A DNA stretch of 64,000 bases from contig NZ_FNOK01000003.1 in the NCBI RefSeq assembly GCF_900106995.1, forward strand, positions 248,001 through 312,000, in the 5' to 3' direction. Below the pieces are notes generated by a model, which ran no database searches, was not told the origin of the DNA, and saw only the letters and a program-made list of their open reading frames with translations. The stretch is from Saccharopolyspora shandongensis (lineage in GTDB: Bacteria; Actinomycetota; Actinomycetes; Mycobacteriales; Pseudonocardiaceae). Positions within the stretch are counted from its first letter, which is position 1. Each line of letters starts with the position of its first letter. The translations under genes were made by a program, and so were the position numbers. Positions 26,169 to 37,076 of the stretch are shown one piece after another.

Positions 26169-27613
26169 CCCTGGTCCTCCGCGGTGTCGCGGTCGAACTC
26201 GCGGAGGATCTCCGGGCCGAGCATCGTCACGTCACCGGCCCCCATCGTCAGCACCAGGTCGCCCGGCCGGGCCAGGCCCGCGACCAGCGGCGCCGCCGCC
26301 GTGAACGACGGCTCGTAGTGCACCTTCCCCGGCGGCAGCGGCACTTCGTCGGCGATCAGCTTGCCGGTGACGCCGGGCTCCGGGTCTTCCCGCGCGCCGT
26401 AGACGTCCAGCACGACGACCTCGTCGGCCAGGCCCAGCGCCGTCGCGAACTCGCCGGCGAACGCCGCCGTGCGGGAGAACAGGTGCGGCTGGAACACCAC
26501 GATCAGCCGGCCGTCGCCGACCACCGGCCGCGCCGCGCGCAGCTGCGCATCGACCTCGGTGGGGTGGTGGGCGTAGTCGTCGTAGACGCGGACGCCATCG
26601 GCGCGGCCCTTGAACTCGAAGCGCCGCCGGACGCCGCCGAACGCGGCGAGCCCGTCGAGCAGGCCGCCGAGCGGCGCGCCGAGTTCCAGCCCGGCCAGCA
26701 GCGCGGCGACCGCGTTGCCCGCCATGTGCTCGCCCGGCACCGCCACCTGCACGTCCACGCGCTCGCCGCCGAGCTCCACGGTCGCCACCCCGGAGCCGTG
26801 TTCGGCCCGGTATTCGACCAGCCGGGCATCGCCCTCGCCGGTGACCGATTTCCCGTAGCGCCGCACGCGAATCCCGAGCGCCGCCGCCTTGTCGGCCAGC
26901 GCGGCCGAGCCCGCGTCGTCGGCGCAGGCGATCAGCACGCCGCCCGGCTCGATCCGCTGCACGAACTCGTCGAAGACCGAGATGTAAGCCTCGGCAGTGC
27001 CGTGGTGGTCCAGGTGGTCCGGTTCGACGTTGGTCACCACCGCGACCGATGGCGAGAACACCAGGAACGAGCCGTCGCTCTCGTCCGCCTCGGCGACGAA
27101 GATGCTGCCGTCGCCGTGGTGCGCGTTCGCGCCCGACTCGTTGAGGTCGCCACCGATGGCGAAGGACGGGTCGAAGCGGCAGTGCTGCAAGGCCACCGTC
27201 AGCATCGACGTCGTCGACGTCTTGCCGTGGGTGCCCGCGACGCACGCCACCCGGTGCCCGGCCATCAGCGCCGCCAGCGCCTCGGCGCGGCGCAGCACCG
27301 TGACCCCCCGGCGCTGCGCCTCGACCAGCTCCGCGTTGTCCTGCTTGATCGCGGTGGACACCACGACCGCCGTCGGGTCCGCGTCGAACTGGTCCAGGTT
27401 CTCGGCCCGGTGGCCGATGCCGATGTGCGCGCCCTGGGCGCGCAGCGCCAGCACCGTGCGCGAGTCGCGGGCGTCCGAGCCGGACACCTCCTGCCCGCGG
27501 GCCAGCAGGATGCGGGCGATGCCGCTCATCCCGGCGCCACCGATGCCGACCAGGTGCACCCGGGCCAGCACGGCTTCCAGGTCCGAAAGGTTCGAGGGGG
27601 ATGTTCCGGTCAC
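26165..27613 (-). CDS. murC: UDP-N-acetylmuramate-L-alanine ligase
   Basis: Adds the first peptide residue of peptidoglycan precursors (482 residues). The N-terminal UDP-binding [11 protein letters not shown] is followed by the ATP loop [13 protein letters not shown] and Mur ligase motifs [20 protein letters not shown] and [14 protein letters not shown] 27613 overlaps the murG stop (GTGA). The frame is open far upstream, but homology begins close to this start. Confidence 0.96.
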   Translation of the reverse strand: MTGTSPSNLSDLEAVLARVHLVGIGGAGMSGIARILLARGQEVSGSDARDSRTVLALRAQGAHIGIGHRAENLDQFDADPTAVVVSTAIKQDNAELVEAQRRGVTVLRRAEALAALMAGHRVACVAGTHGKTSTTSMLTVALQHCRFDPSFAIGGDLNESGANAHHGDGSIFVAEADESDGSFLVFSPSVAVVTNVEPDHLDHHGTAEAYISVFDEFVQRIEPGGVLIACADDAGSAALADKAAALGIRVRRYGKSVTGEGDARLVEYRAEHGSGVATVELGGERVDVQVAVPGEHMAGNAVAALLAGLELGAPLGGLLDGLAAFGGVRRRFEFKGRADGVRVYDDYAHHPTEVDAQLRAARPVVGDGRLIVVFQPHLFSRTAAFAGEFATALGLADEVVVLDVYGAREDPEPGVTGKLIADEVPLPPGKVHYEPSFTAAAPLVAGLARPGDLVLTMGAGDVTMLGPEILREFDRDTAEDQG

Positions 27614-28764
27614 TGTCCGGCCACCTCCAGCACGATCTGCGCGAGCACCCGGTCCGCCTCGCGGTGGCCGCTGCCCAGCGTCGCCCGGCTCATCTCCTGC
27701 AGCCGCTGGGCGTCGAGCGCCAGCGGCAACACCTCGTCGATGACGCGCTGCGTGGTCAGCTCCGCGTCCGCCACCAGCCGCGCACCGCCCGCGGCGACCA
27801 CCGGCTGCGCGTTGAGCGCCTGCTCGCCGTTGCCGTGCGGCAGCGGCACGAACACCGCGGGCAGCCCGACGGCCGAGACCTCGGCGACGGTCATCGCGCC
27901 GGACCGGCACACCACCAGGTCCGCCGCGGCGTACGCCAGGTCCATCCGCTCCAGGTAGGGCACCGCCGTGTACACCGGCGCGCCTGGAACCTGCTGCACC
28001 GCAATGGTGTTCTTCGGGCCGTGCGCGTGCAGCACGCCGACTCCGGCGCGCCCCAGCGCTTCCGCCGCGCCGGAGAACGCGGTGTTCAGGGTGCGGGCGC
28101 CCTGCGAGCCGCCGAACACCAGGACCGTCGGCGCGTGCGGGTGCAGCCCGAAGTGCTGGCGGGCCTGCATCCGCAGCGCCCACCTGTCCAGCTGCGTGAT
28201 CGACTCGCGCAGCGGGATGCCGATGGTCTGCGCCCCGGCCAGGCCGCTGTCCGGGGTCGCCGACAGCACGCGTTCCGCGAACTTCGCGCCGACCTTGTTC
28301 GCCAGCCCCGCGCGCGCGTTCGCCTCGTGCACCACGATCGGCACCCGGCCGCGCGCGGCCAGGTAGGCGGGCAGCGACACGTAGCCGCCGAAGCCGATCA
28401 CCACGTCCGCGCCGACGCGCTCCAGCACCTCGCGGGTCTGCTTCACCGAATCCCGCACCTTCAGCGGCAGCTTCAGCAGATCGACGTTGGGCTTGCGCGG
28501 CATCGGCACCGGCGGGATGAGCTCCAGCGGGTAACCGCGGGCCGGTACCAGCCGGTTCTCCAAGCCCCGCTCGGTGCCCAGCGCGGTCACCCGGGCGTCG
28601 GGCCGCAGCCGGCGCACCGCGTCGGCCAGCGCCAGCGCGGGCTCGATGTGCCCGGCGGTGCCGCCGCCGGCGACCACCACCGACAGCGGCCGCCTGGCCA
28701 TGGCGGCGCCCCGCGGGTCGGCCGCAGCACCCTGGTCGATGCGGACCGTCTGCTCCCCGCTCAA
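27610..28764 (-). CDS. murG: UDP-GlcNAc:lipid I N-acetylglucosaminyltransferase MurG
   Basis: Converts lipid I to lipid II at the inner face of the membrane. Motifs include [54 protein letters not shown] and a late [12 protein letters not shown] place the start at TTG 28764, which overlaps the ftsW stop and has a strong AGGAGG (28771-28776) spaced 6 nt. ATG 28701, which begins [14 protein letters not shown], has no good ribosome site and would give 363 instead of 384 residues. Confidence 0.93.
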   Translation of the reverse strand: MSGEQTVRIDQGAAADPRGAAMARRPLSVVVAGGGTAGHIEPALALADAVRRLRPDARVTALGTERGLENRLVPARGYPLELIPPVPMPRKPNVDLLKLPLKVRDSVKQTREVLERVGADVVIGFGGYVSLPAYLAARGRVPIVVHEANARAGLANKVGAKFAERVLSATPDSGLAGAQTIGIPLRESITQLDRWALRMQARQHFGLHPHAPTVLVFGGSQGARTLNTAFSGAAEALGRAGVGVLHAHGPKNTIAVQQVPGAPVYTAVPYLERMDLAYAAADLVVCRSGAMTVAEVSAVGLPAVFVPLPHGNGEQALNAQPVVAAGGARLVADAELTTQRVIDEVLPLALDAQRLQEMSRATLGSGHREADRVLAQIVLEVAGQ

Positions 28765-30176
28765 CGGTGTCCTCCTCGTGTCTGCGCCCGGGATCCGGGT
28801 CGTCCGCTGCGCGCACCACGCGCGCGCGTGTCCCCGCTTCCCCGGCGAGTTGCCGCCGCCCCGGAGCTCTTCGCGCCGGGCCGGCTTCGTGGGGTCGGTC
28901 GTGCCGGCCGCCGCTTCGCCGGTGGCCGGTACGGCGCCGGGGTGGGCAGCCGCAGCAGCTTGCCTACCCGACCCGGCCCCAAAGACCGTAGCGCGGCGAT
29001 GGCCTCGGGTTCGTGCCGGGCGAAGTTCGCCAGCAGGCCGAACACCAGCATCGCCGTGACCACAGACGATCCGCCGGAGGAGATCAGCGGCAGCGGCAGC
29101 CCGGTGGTGGGCAGCAGGCCCACCACGTAGCCGACGTTGATGATCGCCTGCCCCACCAGCCACGTCGTCAGCGTCGCCGAAACCAGCCGGATGAACGGGT
29201 CGGTGTTGCGGAACGCGATGCGCATGCCCACGTACGCGGTGGTGCCGAAGAGCATCAGCACGATCGCGCAGCCGACGAACCCGAGTTCCTCACCGATCAC
29301 CGCGAAGATGAAGTCGTTGTGCACGTTGGGCAGGTACTGCCACTTCGACCAGCCCTGCCCCAGCCCGCGGCCGAACAGACCGCCGTCGGCCAGCGCGAAC
29401 AGCGCCTGCGAGGCCTGGTAGCCGTTGCCGGACGGGTCGGCGAGCGGATCGAGGAAGCTGGTCAGCCGCGCCATCCGGTAGTCGGCGACCATCGCCAGCA
29501 CCACGCCGCCGGTCACCGCGCCCAGCAGCATCACCAGGAACAGCCGCAGCGGCGCACCGGCGAACCACAGCAGCGCCAGCAGCACGATGAACAGCGTGAT
29601 CGTGGACCCGAGGTCGGGCTGCATCATGACCAGCGCGAACATCAGCAGCGCCGCGGGCACCACCGGCACCAGCAGGTGCCGGTACTGCGTCATCAGGCCG
29701 CGCTTGGTGACGAGCACGTGCGCGCCCCACAGCGCGAAGGCGATCTTGGCGAACTCGACGGGCTGGAACGACACGCCGGCGACCACGAACCAGCTCTGCG
29801 CGCCGTTCAGCTTGACGCCCAGCGGCGTCAGCACGGCCACCAGCAGCCCGAGGCAGATCGTCAGCAGGATCAGGCTGTACCGGCGCATCAGCCGCACCGG
29901 CACCCGCATCGCGGCGTAGAACACCAGCAGCCCGGCGAGGCAGTACATCACCTGCTTGCTGAACACGCTGTAGGACGAGCCGTCCTTGTCGAACGAGTCG
30001 ACGCTGGAGGCCGAGAGCACCATCACCAGGCCGAAGATCGTCAGCAGGCCGAAGACGGCCAGCAGCAGGTGGAAGGACGCCAGCGGCCGGGTCAGCCAAG
30101 CGGTCAGCGGCGACAGCACGGTCCGGGTGGCGCGCTTCCTCGGGCTGCGCGCGGCGGGCTTGGTCATCGTGGTCAC
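28761..30176 (-). CDS. ftsW: FtsW septal peptidoglycan glycosyltransferase (SEDS)
   Basis: A 471-residue SEDS polymerase with ten helices that works with PBP3/FtsI. Family motifs are [40 protein letters not shown] and [18 protein letters not shown] long basic, disordered C-terminal tail (from about residue 395, rich in Arg, Pro and Gly) is typical of actinobacteria and can bind FtsZ. The GTG start lies 6 bp after murD. Confidence 0.96.
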   Translation of the reverse strand: MTTMTKPAARSPRKRATRTVLSPLTAWLTRPLASFHLLLAVFGLLTIFGLVMVLSASSVDSFDKDGSSYSVFSKQVMYCLAGLLVFYAAMRVPVRLMRRYSLILLTICLGLLVAVLTPLGVKLNGAQSWFVVAGVSFQPVEFAKIAFALWGAHVLVTKRGLMTQYRHLLVPVVPAALLMFALVMMQPDLGSTITLFIVLLALLWFAGAPLRLFLVMLLGAVTGGVVLAMVADYRMARLTSFLDPLADPSGNGYQASQALFALADGGLFGRGLGQGWSKWQYLPNVHNDFIFAVIGEELGFVGCAIVLMLFGTTAYVGMRIAFRNTDPFIRLVSATLTTWLVGQAIINVGYVVGLLPTTGLPLPLISSGGSSVVTAMLVFGLLANFARHEPEAIAALRSLGPGRVGKLLRLPTPAPYRPPAKRRPARPTPRSRPGAKSSGAAATRRGSGDTRARGARSGRPGSRAQTRGGHR

Positions 30177-30182
30177 GGCGGA

Positions 30183-31580
30183 TCACCCGCCGTGCGCCGC
30201 CGGGGCATCGGCCAGCACCGCGCGCACCGCGTCGGCGAAAGCCCGGCCCCGGTGGGCGTAGTCGGTGAACATGTCCATCGACGCGGCGGCCGGGGCGAGC
30301 AGGACCACCGAGCCCGGACGCGCGAACTCGTCGGCCGCGCGAACAGCTTCCAGCATGCCCGCATCGTCCCCCGCGGCGACCTCGCGGACCGGCACATCCG
30401 GCGCGTGTCGGGCCAGCGCGGTGGCGAACCGGCCCCGATCGCGGCCGATCAGCACCGCGGCGGCGAGCCGATCGGCGTTGGCCGCGACCAGTTCGTCGAC
30501 CTCGGCGCCCTTCAGCAACCCGCCCGCGATCCACACCACCCGGGGATGCGCGCGCAGTGCCGCGTCCGCCGCGTGCGGGTTGGTCGCCTTGGAATCGTCT
30601 ACATAGGACACGCCGGCGGCCTCCGCGACGACCACCGACCGGTGCGCGCCCGGCTGGAACGTCCGCAGCCCGTCGGCCACCGCCGCCGGCTCGACGCCGC
30701 AGGCCCGCGCCAGCGCCGCCGCGGCCAGCGCGTTCGCCACGTTGTGCGGGCCCGCCGGATGCACGTCCGCGAGCCCCGCGAGCACCACGCCATCGCCGAA
30801 GGCCCGGTCCACCAGCGAACCGCCCGCCACGCCCAGCTGCCCCTCCGCCGGGGCGCCCAGGGTGAAGGAGACCCGCCGGGCGTCCGCCACGGCAGCGGCG
30901 GACAGCCGGGTCGACCACTCGTCGTCGGCGTTCGCGACGGCGACGGAGTTGCCGGCGTACACCTTCGCCTTGGCGTCGCCGTAGGCGTCGAGGGAACCGT
31001 GCCAGTCCAGGTGGTCGGCGGCGAGGTTGAGGACGACGGCGGCGAACGCCGCCACGGAATCCGACCAGTGCAGCTGGAAGCTGGACAGCTCCACGGCGAG
31101 CACCTCGTGCCCGGCGCGGACCGCGTCGACCACCGGCAGCCCGACGTTCCCGCAGGCCACCACGTCGACGCCGGCGGCCCGCAGGATCGACTCCAGCATG
31201 CTGACCGTCGTCGTCTTGCCGTTGGTGCCGGTGACCGCCAGCCACCTGGCCGGCACCTCTTTCTCCTGGTCCAGCCGCCAGGCCAGCTCGACCTCGCCGA
31301 TCACCTCGACGCCGGCCGCCACGGCCGCCGCCAGCAGCGGCGCGTCCGGCCGCCAGCCGGGGCTGGTGACGACCAGGTCGGTGCCCGCGGGCGGCTCGAC
31401 CAGTCCGGCTACCAGCTCCGCGCCCTGCGCCTGCAGCGACGCCAACGCCACCAGCCGGTCGGCGGAGGCGTCGGTGACGGTGACCGTCGCACCCGCCGCC
31501 AGCAGCGCCTCGGCGGCCGAGCGGCCGGACACCCCGGCACCGGCCACCAGCACGTTCCGCCCCTCGAACCGCCCTGCCAC
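30183..31580 (-). CDS. murD: UDP-N-acetylmuramoylalanine-D-glutamate ligase
   Basis: Adds D-glutamate to UDP-MurNAc-L-Ala (465 residues). The N-terminal nucleotide fold is NVLVAGAGVSGRSAAEAL. The ATP loop is VTGTNGKTTTVSML, followed by LNLAADHLDWHGS and SYVDDSKATNPHAA. It sits between mraY and ftsW as usual, with a 59-bp gap to mraY, the longest in this block apart from the block ends. Confidence 0.96.
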   Translation of the reverse strand: MAGRFEGRNVLVAGAGVSGRSAAEALLAAGATVTVTDASADRLVALASLQAQGAELVAGLVEPPAGTDLVVTSPGWRPDAPLLAAAVAAGVEVIGEVELAWRLDQEKEVPARWLAVTGTNGKTTTVSMLESILRAAGVDVVACGNVGLPVVDAVRAGHEVLAVELSSFQLHWSDSVAAFAAVVLNLAADHLDWHGSLDAYGDAKAKVYAGNSVAVANADDEWSTRLSAAAVADARRVSFTLGAPAEGQLGVAGGSLVDRAFGDGVVLAGLADVHPAGPHNVANALAAAALARACGVEPAAVADGLRTFQPGAHRSVVVAEAAGVSYVDDSKATNPHAADAALRAHPRVVWIAGGLLKGAEVDELVAANADRLAAAVLIGRDRGRFATALARHAPDVPVREVAAGDDAGMLEAVRAADEFARPGSVVLLAPAAASMDMFTDYAHRGRAFADAVRAVLADAPAAHGG

Positions 31581-31639
31581 CGGTCCGCCTCCCTAACGTG
31601 TCTTCGCAGTCGGCCGTGCGACGGCCCCGACGCCCGTCG

Positions 31640-32719
31640 TCACTTGAGGATCATGGCCTTCTCCAGCCAGTCCGCGTAGAACAGGCCGACGCCGAACATG
31701 CAGCTGATCCCGGCCAGCACCCAGAACCGGATGATCACCGTGGTTTCCGCCCACCCGGCTAGCTCGAAGTGGTGGTGGAACGGCGCCATCCGGAACAGCC
31801 GTCGCCGGGTGCTGCGGAACACCACGATCTGCAGCACCACCGACAGCGCCTCGACCACGAACACGCCGCCGATGACGATCATCAGCAGTTCGGTGCGGGT
31901 GACCATGGACAGCCCGGCCAGCAGGCCGCCCAGCGCCAGCGAACCGGTGTCGCCCATGAAGATCTTCGCGGGCGCGGCGTTCCACCACAGGAAGCCGACG
32001 CAGGCCGCCATCGCCGCCGCGGCGACCACCGCGATGTCCAGCGGGTCACGCACCGTGTAGCAGCCCGGCATCGGGCCCGACGGCGCGAAGCAGTCGTTGC
32101 GCAGCTGCCAGAACGAGATCAGCACGTAGGTGGCCAGCACCATCGCCGCGGTGCCGCCGGCCAGGCCGTCCATGCCGTCGGTGAAGTTGACGGCGTTCGA
32201 CCAGCCGCTGATCGCGACGTAGGCGAAGATCACGAACCCGATCGCGCCGAACGAGATCACCGTGATGTCGCGCAGGAACGACAGCTCCACCGATGCCGGG
32301 GTGACGCCGTTGGAGTTGGCGAACCGGATCGCCAGGATCGCGAACAGCACCGAGGCGATCAGCTGGCCGACCAGCTTCGCGGTCTTGTTCAGCCCGAGGT
32401 TGCGCTGCTTGCGGATCTTGATGAAGTCGTCCAGGAACCCGACGATGCCCAGCGCCGTGGTCAGGCCCAGCACCAGCAGCCCGGACGCGGTCATCGGGTC
32501 GCCGCCCATCAGGTGGCTCACCAGGTAGCCGACCCACATGGCCACCAGGATCGCCACGCCACCCATGGTCGGGGTGCCGCGCTTGGCGGCGTGCTGGCTC
32601 TGCACCTCTTCCCGGATCTCCTGGCCGAAGCCCTGCCTGGAGAACACCCGGATCAGATAGGGCGTGAACAGGATCGAAACGACGAGCGACACGGCGGCCG
32701 CCACGAGGATCGGCTTCAC
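31640..32719 (-). CDS. mraY: Phospho-N-acetylmuramoyl-pentapeptide transferase MraY
   Basis: Transfers phospho-MurNAc-pentapeptide to undecaprenyl phosphate, making lipid I. The 359-residue membrane enzyme has about ten helices and the signatures [21 protein letters not shown] and [14 protein letters not shown], plus the histidine-rich [10 protein letters not shown] loop. GTG 32719 overlaps the murF stop by 4 bp. Confidence 0.96.
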   Translation of the reverse strand: MKPILVAAAVSLVVSILFTPYLIRVFSRQGFGQEIREEVQSQHAAKRGTPTMGGVAILVAMWVGYLVSHLMGGDPMTASGLLVLGLTTALGIVGFLDDFIKIRKQRNLGLNKTAKLVGQLIASVLFAILAIRFANSNGVTPASVELSFLRDITVISFGAIGFVIFAYVAISGWSNAVNFTDGMDGLAGGTAAMVLATYVLISFWQLRNDCFAPSGPMPGCYTVRDPLDIAVVAAAAMAACVGFLWWNAAPAKIFMGDTGSLALGGLLAGLSMVTRTELLMIVIGGVFVVEALSVVLQIVVFRSTRRRLFRMAPFHHHFELAGWAETTVIIRFWVLAGISCMFGVGLFYADWLEKAMILK

Positions 32720-34185
32720 GGCTGCTGCCTCCCCGCGTCCCCTTCGGCCAGCAGTGCCTCGGCGACCCGCCACAGCCCGGCGGAATTCGATGCCTTGGTC
32801 AGCACCACATCACCGGAACGCAGCTCGGCGCGCAGCAGCGCGACGGCCGCATCGACGTCCGGCACCAGAACCGACTCCTCTCCCCACGACCCCTCCAGCG
32901 ATGCCGCCTGGTGCATCACCTGGGCCTGCTCGCCGACCACCACCAGCCGGTCGATGTTCAGCCGGACGACCAGCCGTCCGATCTCGTCGTGCGCCTCGGT
33001 ATCCGACTCGCCGAGTTCGGCCATCGGTCCCAGCACCGCCCACGCCCGGCCCGGACGCCCGCGGGTCATCGCGGCCAGCGTCTTCAGCGCCGCCCGGACC
33101 GACTCCGGGTTGGCGTTGTAGGCGTCGTTGACGACCGTGAAGCCACCCGGCGCCTCGCTGACCTCCATGCGCCGCGCGGACACCCGGCGCACCGAGCCGA
33201 GCCGCTCGGCCACCTGCTCGACGGTCGCGCCGAGCTCCAGCGCCACGGCGGCCGCGGTCAGCGCGTTGCCCACGTGGTGCTCGCCGAACAGCGGCAGCGT
33301 CACCCGGGCCTCGCCCTGCGCGGTGACCAGCGTGAACGTCGGTCGCGCCAGCTCGTCGACGTCGACGTCCACGGCGCGCACGTGCGCGTCGGGATGTTCG
33401 CCGACGAAGACGACGCGGGCCTTCGTGCGCTCCGCCATCGCCGCGACCAGCGGGTCGTCGGCGTTGAGCACCGCCACGCCGTCCGCGGGCAGCGCCTCGA
33501 CCAGTTCTCCCTTGGCCTGGGCCACCGCCTCCTGCGAGCCGAACTCGCCGAGGTGCGCGTGGCCGACGTTGAGCACCGCGCCGATGCGCGGCGGCGCCAC
33601 CTCGCAGAGGTGCGCGATGTGCCCGACGCCGCGCGCGGACAGCTCCAGCACCAGGTGCCGGGTGTTCTCGTCGGCGCGCAGCACGGTCCACGGGTGGCCG
33701 AGCTCGTTGTTGAACGAGCCGGGCGGCGCGACCGTCGAGCCCATCGGCTCCAGCAGCTGCGCGATCAAGTCCTTGGTGGACGTCTTGCCCGACGAGCCGG
33801 TCACGCCCACCACGGTGAGCTGCGGCAGCCGGTCGACCACGTGGCGGGCCAGCTTCGCCAGCCCGGCCAGCACTGCGGCACCGGAACCGTCCACGTCGCC
33901 GGCCAACGCCAGCGCGCCGTGCCTGTCGTCGTCCACCGGCGGCACGATCACCGCCGGGGCGTCGACCTCCCGCGCGGCGAGCACGCCCGCCGCACCGTCC
34001 GCGATCGCCTGCGCGGCGAAGTCGTGCCCGTCGACCCGTTCCCCGGGCACGGCCACGAACAGCCCGCCGGGTTCGATCTTGCGGGAGTCGAACTCGACAC
34101 CCGCGCTGACGATCTCCGGGCCTTCCGCACGATGAAGCCTGCCGTCCACCGCTTCCGCGATGTCAGCGAGGCTGAGCCGGATCAA
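32716..34185 (-). CDS. murF: UDP-MurNAc-tripeptide D-alanyl-D-alanine ligase
   Basis: Adds D-Ala-D-Ala to the precursor (489 residues). The ATP loop is [14 protein letters not shown], with [12 protein letters not shown] and [17 protein letters not shown]. The start is TTG 34185, overlapping the murE stop in TTGA, with GAGGAGG just upstream. It is coupled on both sides within the murE-murF-mraY run. Confidence 0.95.
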   Translation of the reverse strand: MIRLSLADIAEAVDGRLHRAEGPEIVSAGVEFDSRKIEPGGLFVAVPGERVDGHDFAAQAIADGAAGVLAAREVDAPAVIVPPVDDDRHGALALAGDVDGSGAAVLAGLAKLARHVVDRLPQLTVVGVTGSSGKTSTKDLIAQLLEPMGSTVAPPGSFNNELGHPWTVLRADENTRHLVLELSARGVGHIAHLCEVAPPRIGAVLNVGHAHLGEFGSQEAVAQAKGELVEALPADGVAVLNADDPLVAAMAERTKARVVFVGEHPDAHVRAVDVDVDELARPTFTLVTAQGEARVTLPLFGEHHVGNALTAAAVALELGATVEQVAERLGSVRRVSARRMEVSEAPGGFTVVNDAYNANPESVRAALKTLAAMTRGRPGRAWAVLGPMAELGESDTEAHDEIGRLVVRLNIDRLVVVGEQAQVMHQAASLEGSWGEESVLVPDVDAAVALLRAELRSGDVVLTKASNSAGLWRVAEALLAEGDAGRQQP

Positions 34186-35831
34186 CTTGCCTCCTCGTCG
34201 CCCTGCCCCCGACGAACATCGGTTTTCCCTGGGGCCCCGAGCCTATGGCGCAGGGCTGCGGCGAGTTCCTCCCGGTCGGAGAAGGGGTGCACGACGCCCG
34301 CCACCTCCTGCCCTGTCTCGTGGCCCTTGCCCGCGACGACGACGATGTCGCCCGGTTCGGCTCGCTCGACCGCCGCGGTGATGGCCGCGCGCCGGTCGCC
34401 GATCTCGATCACGTCCCCGCGCTGGTCGGCGGGCACCTCCTGCGCACCGGCCAGCATGGCCGCCCGGATGTCCGCCGGGTCCTCGCTGCGCGGGTTGTCG
34501 TCGGTGACGATCAGCAGCTCGGACCGGCGGGCGGCCGCCTCGCCCATCAACGGCCGCTTCGCGACATCCCGGTCGCCTCCGCAGCCGAGCACGACGATCA
34601 CCTTGCCGTCGACCTGCGCGCGGGCCGCGTCGAGCACCGCGGCGACCGCGCCGGGCTTGTGCGAGTAGTCCACCACAGCGGTGAATTCCTGCCTGAGCGC
34701 GACACGCTCCATGCGGCCGGGCACGTCGACTTCCGCGAGGCCGCGCTCGATGGCCCAGGTCGGCACGTCGGCGGCGTGCAGGACGCCGATCGCGAGCAGC
34801 GCGTTGGCGACGTTGAACGGGCCGGGCAGCCGCAGCCGGATGTCCAGCTCCAGGCCGTCGGGGCCGTGCGCGGTGAAGGTCTGCTCCCCGGTCGGGAACG
34901 CCTGCACGTCGGTGGCGGACCAGGTCGCGTCCGCGGCGGTGGACACCGTGATGGTGTCCGGCTTGACCAGCCGCTTGCCCCAGTCGGTGTCGATGCAGAC
35001 GACCTCGTGCTCGGCGCGGCCGTCGAACAGCAGCGCCTTCGCCTGGAAGTAGTCCTCGAGGTCGCGGTGGAAGTCCAGGTGGTCCTGGGAGAGGTTGGTG
35101 AAGGCGCCGACGGCGAACCGGGTGCCGGAGACGCGGCCCATGGCCAGCGCGTGGCTGGAGACCTCCATCGGCACATAGGTCACCCGGTGCTCGACCATCA
35201 CGGCCAGCAGCGCCTGCAGGTCCGGCGCCTCGGGGGTGGTGAACGCGCTGTCCAGCCGGTCGCCCGCGATGCGGGTCTCGACGGTGCCGACCAGCCCGGT
35301 GCCGAACCCGGCGGCCTGCAGCGCGGACTCCAGCAGGTAGGTCGTGGTGGTCTTGCCGGAGGTGCCGGTCACGCCGAGCACCTTGAGCTTCTGCGACGGG
35401 TCGCCGTAGATCAGCGCCGAGGCGGTGCCGAGCACGCCGCGCGGATCGTCGTGCACGAGCAGCGCGACCTTGCCCTCCCGGACGGCGGGGTGCTCGGCGA
35501 GGGTGACCCGCTCGATCCCGGCCTGGTCGGTGAGCACTGCGACGGCGCCGGCATCCAGCGCCTGCTCGGCGAAGTCGGCGCCGTGCACGCGGGTGCCCGG
35601 CAGCGCGGCGAACAGATCGCCAGGACGAACGTGCTGAGCACGCAGGGTCGCCCCGGTCACCGGCGCTGCGGCAGCGCTGTGACCAGGGGCGCGAAGTACG
35701 CGCGCGCCGATGAAATCGGCGAGCTTCTCGATCTCCACCGGCTCGACGTGAGACGGGCGAGGTGGAGCTGTCGCGACCGCGGAAGGCACGTCGCGACAGG
35801 CTACCGGTACCACCTGAGGAAGCATCCCCAT
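34182..35831 (-). CDS. murE: UDP-MurNAc-dipeptide:meso-diaminopimelate ligase
   Basis: Adds the third residue of the stem peptide (about 549 residues). The ATP loop is GVTGTSGKTTTTYLLES. The motif DNPR (DDNPRSEDPADI, near residue 445) indicates meso-diaminopimelate rather than lysine. ATG 35831 (MGMLPQVVP) has AGGTGG upstream; ATG 35825 is also possible. Because pbpB is 6.4 kb away and ends with a terminator, murE should have its own promoter in the 35832-36000 region, though I see no strong one. Confidence 0.94.
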   Translation of the reverse strand: MGMLPQVVPVACRDVPSAVATAPPRPSHVEPVEIEKLADFIGARVLRAPGHSAAAAPVTGATLRAQHVRPGDLFAALPGTRVHGADFAEQALDAGAVAVLTDQAGIERVTLAEHPAVREGKVALLVHDDPRGVLGTASALIYGDPSQKLKVLGVTGTSGKTTTTYLLESALQAAGFGTGLVGTVETRIAGDRLDSAFTTPEAPDLQALLAVMVEHRVTYVPMEVSSHALAMGRVSGTRFAVGAFTNLSQDHLDFHRDLEDYFQAKALLFDGRAEHEVVCIDTDWGKRLVKPDTITVSTAADATWSATDVQAFPTGEQTFTAHGPDGLELDIRLRLPGPFNVANALLAIGVLHAADVPTWAIERGLAEVDVPGRMERVALRQEFTAVVDYSHKPGAVAAVLDAARAQVDGKVIVVLGCGGDRDVAKRPLMGEAAARRSELLIVTDDNPRSEDPADIRAAMLAGAQEVPADQRGDVIEIGDRRAAITAAVERAEPGDIVVVAGKGHETGQEVAGVVHPFSDREELAAALRHRLGAPGKTDVRRGQGDEEAS

Positions 35832-35904
35832 GGTCGGCCACCTGTTCGGTCGATCACCGGCTGCGCCGTCCGGCCCAGCACCGATTCGCCCACACCGCCG
35901 CACT

Positions 35905-36183
35905 CCCGAGGTGCAGTAGAACTCGTCCGACTCGGATATTCGGGCCACGCCGCGGCGAGGCCGCCGACGCGGGGCGCGGCGTGCGACTGGGCACCGACCG
36001 CCTACGGCGTGATCTGCCAGTTCCTGCCGCCGGTCTTGGACAACACCGCCGAGACCGTGCTGTCGACCACATCCGTGGCACACGATGCGGTTTCCGCGCT
36101 CTCGACCGCCCTGCGCGAAGCCATCGCGGACCACGAGGCGACCGGCCGCCCTGCAGCGCATGGCCGACGAACTCGGCGGCTGA
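35905..36183 (+). pseudogene. Frameshifted remnant of an EspC-like type VII secretion substrate
   Basis: Three reading frames carry one continuous family pattern: AADAGRGVRLGTD, then AYGVICQFLPPVLDNTAETV through TALREAIADHEAT, then AALQRMADELGG ending in TGA at 36181-36183. This is the layout of small helical ESX substrates of the EspC/DUF type in actinobacteria (V-x-LG-x-DAYGVICQF). At least two frameshifts break it, and the N-terminal part is hard to follow. It is therefore not translated as a whole. Confidence 0.6.
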
Positions 36184-36238
36184 GGAAAAGATTGAATGAG
36201 GAGCCCATGAGCGACCTCGGGCATCTAATTCGCACGCC

Positions 36239-36688
36239 TTGCACGGTGTACCTCACGCTTGGGAAGCCCGTCTCAAAGACGACGAAAGCGTCAACTACTA
36301 CCGCCTGGACCCGGGGAACAAACCACGGAATCCCATGCAAAAATTGCCGAACGAATCGCTCTGGAAGTTCCTCGCAGATCACATCGGACACCCGCTGATC
36401 ATCAGATTCGACTACGAAGACGGCATGGCGGAGGCCGAAGAAGACTATACCGAGATCGGAGGCGAAGCCGCCGATGATAACGTCCCCCCATCAGTCCTGC
36501 ACCGGTGGCAGGATGATCGAGACAAGCCTCTTCGCGCAATCAGCGTTCGCAACGCAAACGAATCGTCGATGGTCGCACGAAATTTGAGCCTGCCAAGCCC
36601 GTACGTGCTCCGCCAAATCGCCGATACCGATGCCTCACAGATCGTATTCAGGCACTTCGAGCAACTGTGGACCAAAATCGGCCGGTAG
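36239..36688 (+). CDS. Hypothetical protein, possibly 5'-truncated by a frameshift
   Basis: A 149-residue reading frame from TTG 36239 with no close family I can name. It has aromatic- and acid-rich segments (ESVNYYRLDPGNKPRNPMQ, RFDYEDGMAEAEEDYTEIGG) and ends SQIVFRHFEQLWTKIGR. A better start, ATG 36207 (MSDLGHLIRTPCTVYL), lies in another frame just upstream, so a small indel may have split one gene. Codons are visibly richer in A/T than in neighbouring genes. It follows the EspC-like remnant by about 55 bp and could be its former partner. Confidence 0.45.
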   Translation: MHGVPHAWEARLKDDESVNYYRLDPGNKPRNPMQKLPNESLWKFLADHIGHPLIIRFDYEDGMAEAEEDYTEIGGEAADDNVPPSVLHRWQDDRDKPLRAISVRNANESSMVARNLSLPSPYVLRQIADTDASQIVFRHFEQLWTKIGR

Positions 36689-37076
36689 CGGTCGAGCTGC
36701 TGCATTCCCGTTTCGAGGATCCAGCCCGCGAGCGTGACCCTTCCCTGCTTCCAGGCATGTGGCAGGAGCATTCCCGGCGCACCCGCCCCGACTCGGCGCG
36801 ATATCAGAAACAGTAGCCGCGTACTGCCCTCCGGATGTGCAGAACCTCGAAGCCGGCCGGAACCCGTGACCGATGATCTGCGGTGACGTCACCGCATCTC
36901 GGAACCGCAAGACGCGCAAGCCCCCACCGCCGCCGGCACCACGCTCACGGGTGGCGCGAAGGAGCCGCGAATGCAGGCTGTCATCGGCTGTTCAGGTGTT
37001 CTTGATGGTGTTCGGCAGTGGGGGTCGCTAGCGTCCTTCCCGTTCGTTGGAGATTTTTGCGCTCCGGGAGGACTTC
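36689..37076. other. Gene-free stretch upstream of the secreted protein gene
   Basis: I see no convincing gene in these 388 bases. Codon-like structure is absent on both strands, and the base composition is mixed. The right end carries the GGGAGG ribosome site of the gene starting at 37077. An AT-rich stretch (GGAGATTTTTGCG, near 37049-37061) may contain its promoter. Confidence 0.4.

Noticed and set aside
29013..31679. Plus-strand frame across ftsW and murD
   Set aside because: Antisense shadow of two well-identified genes.
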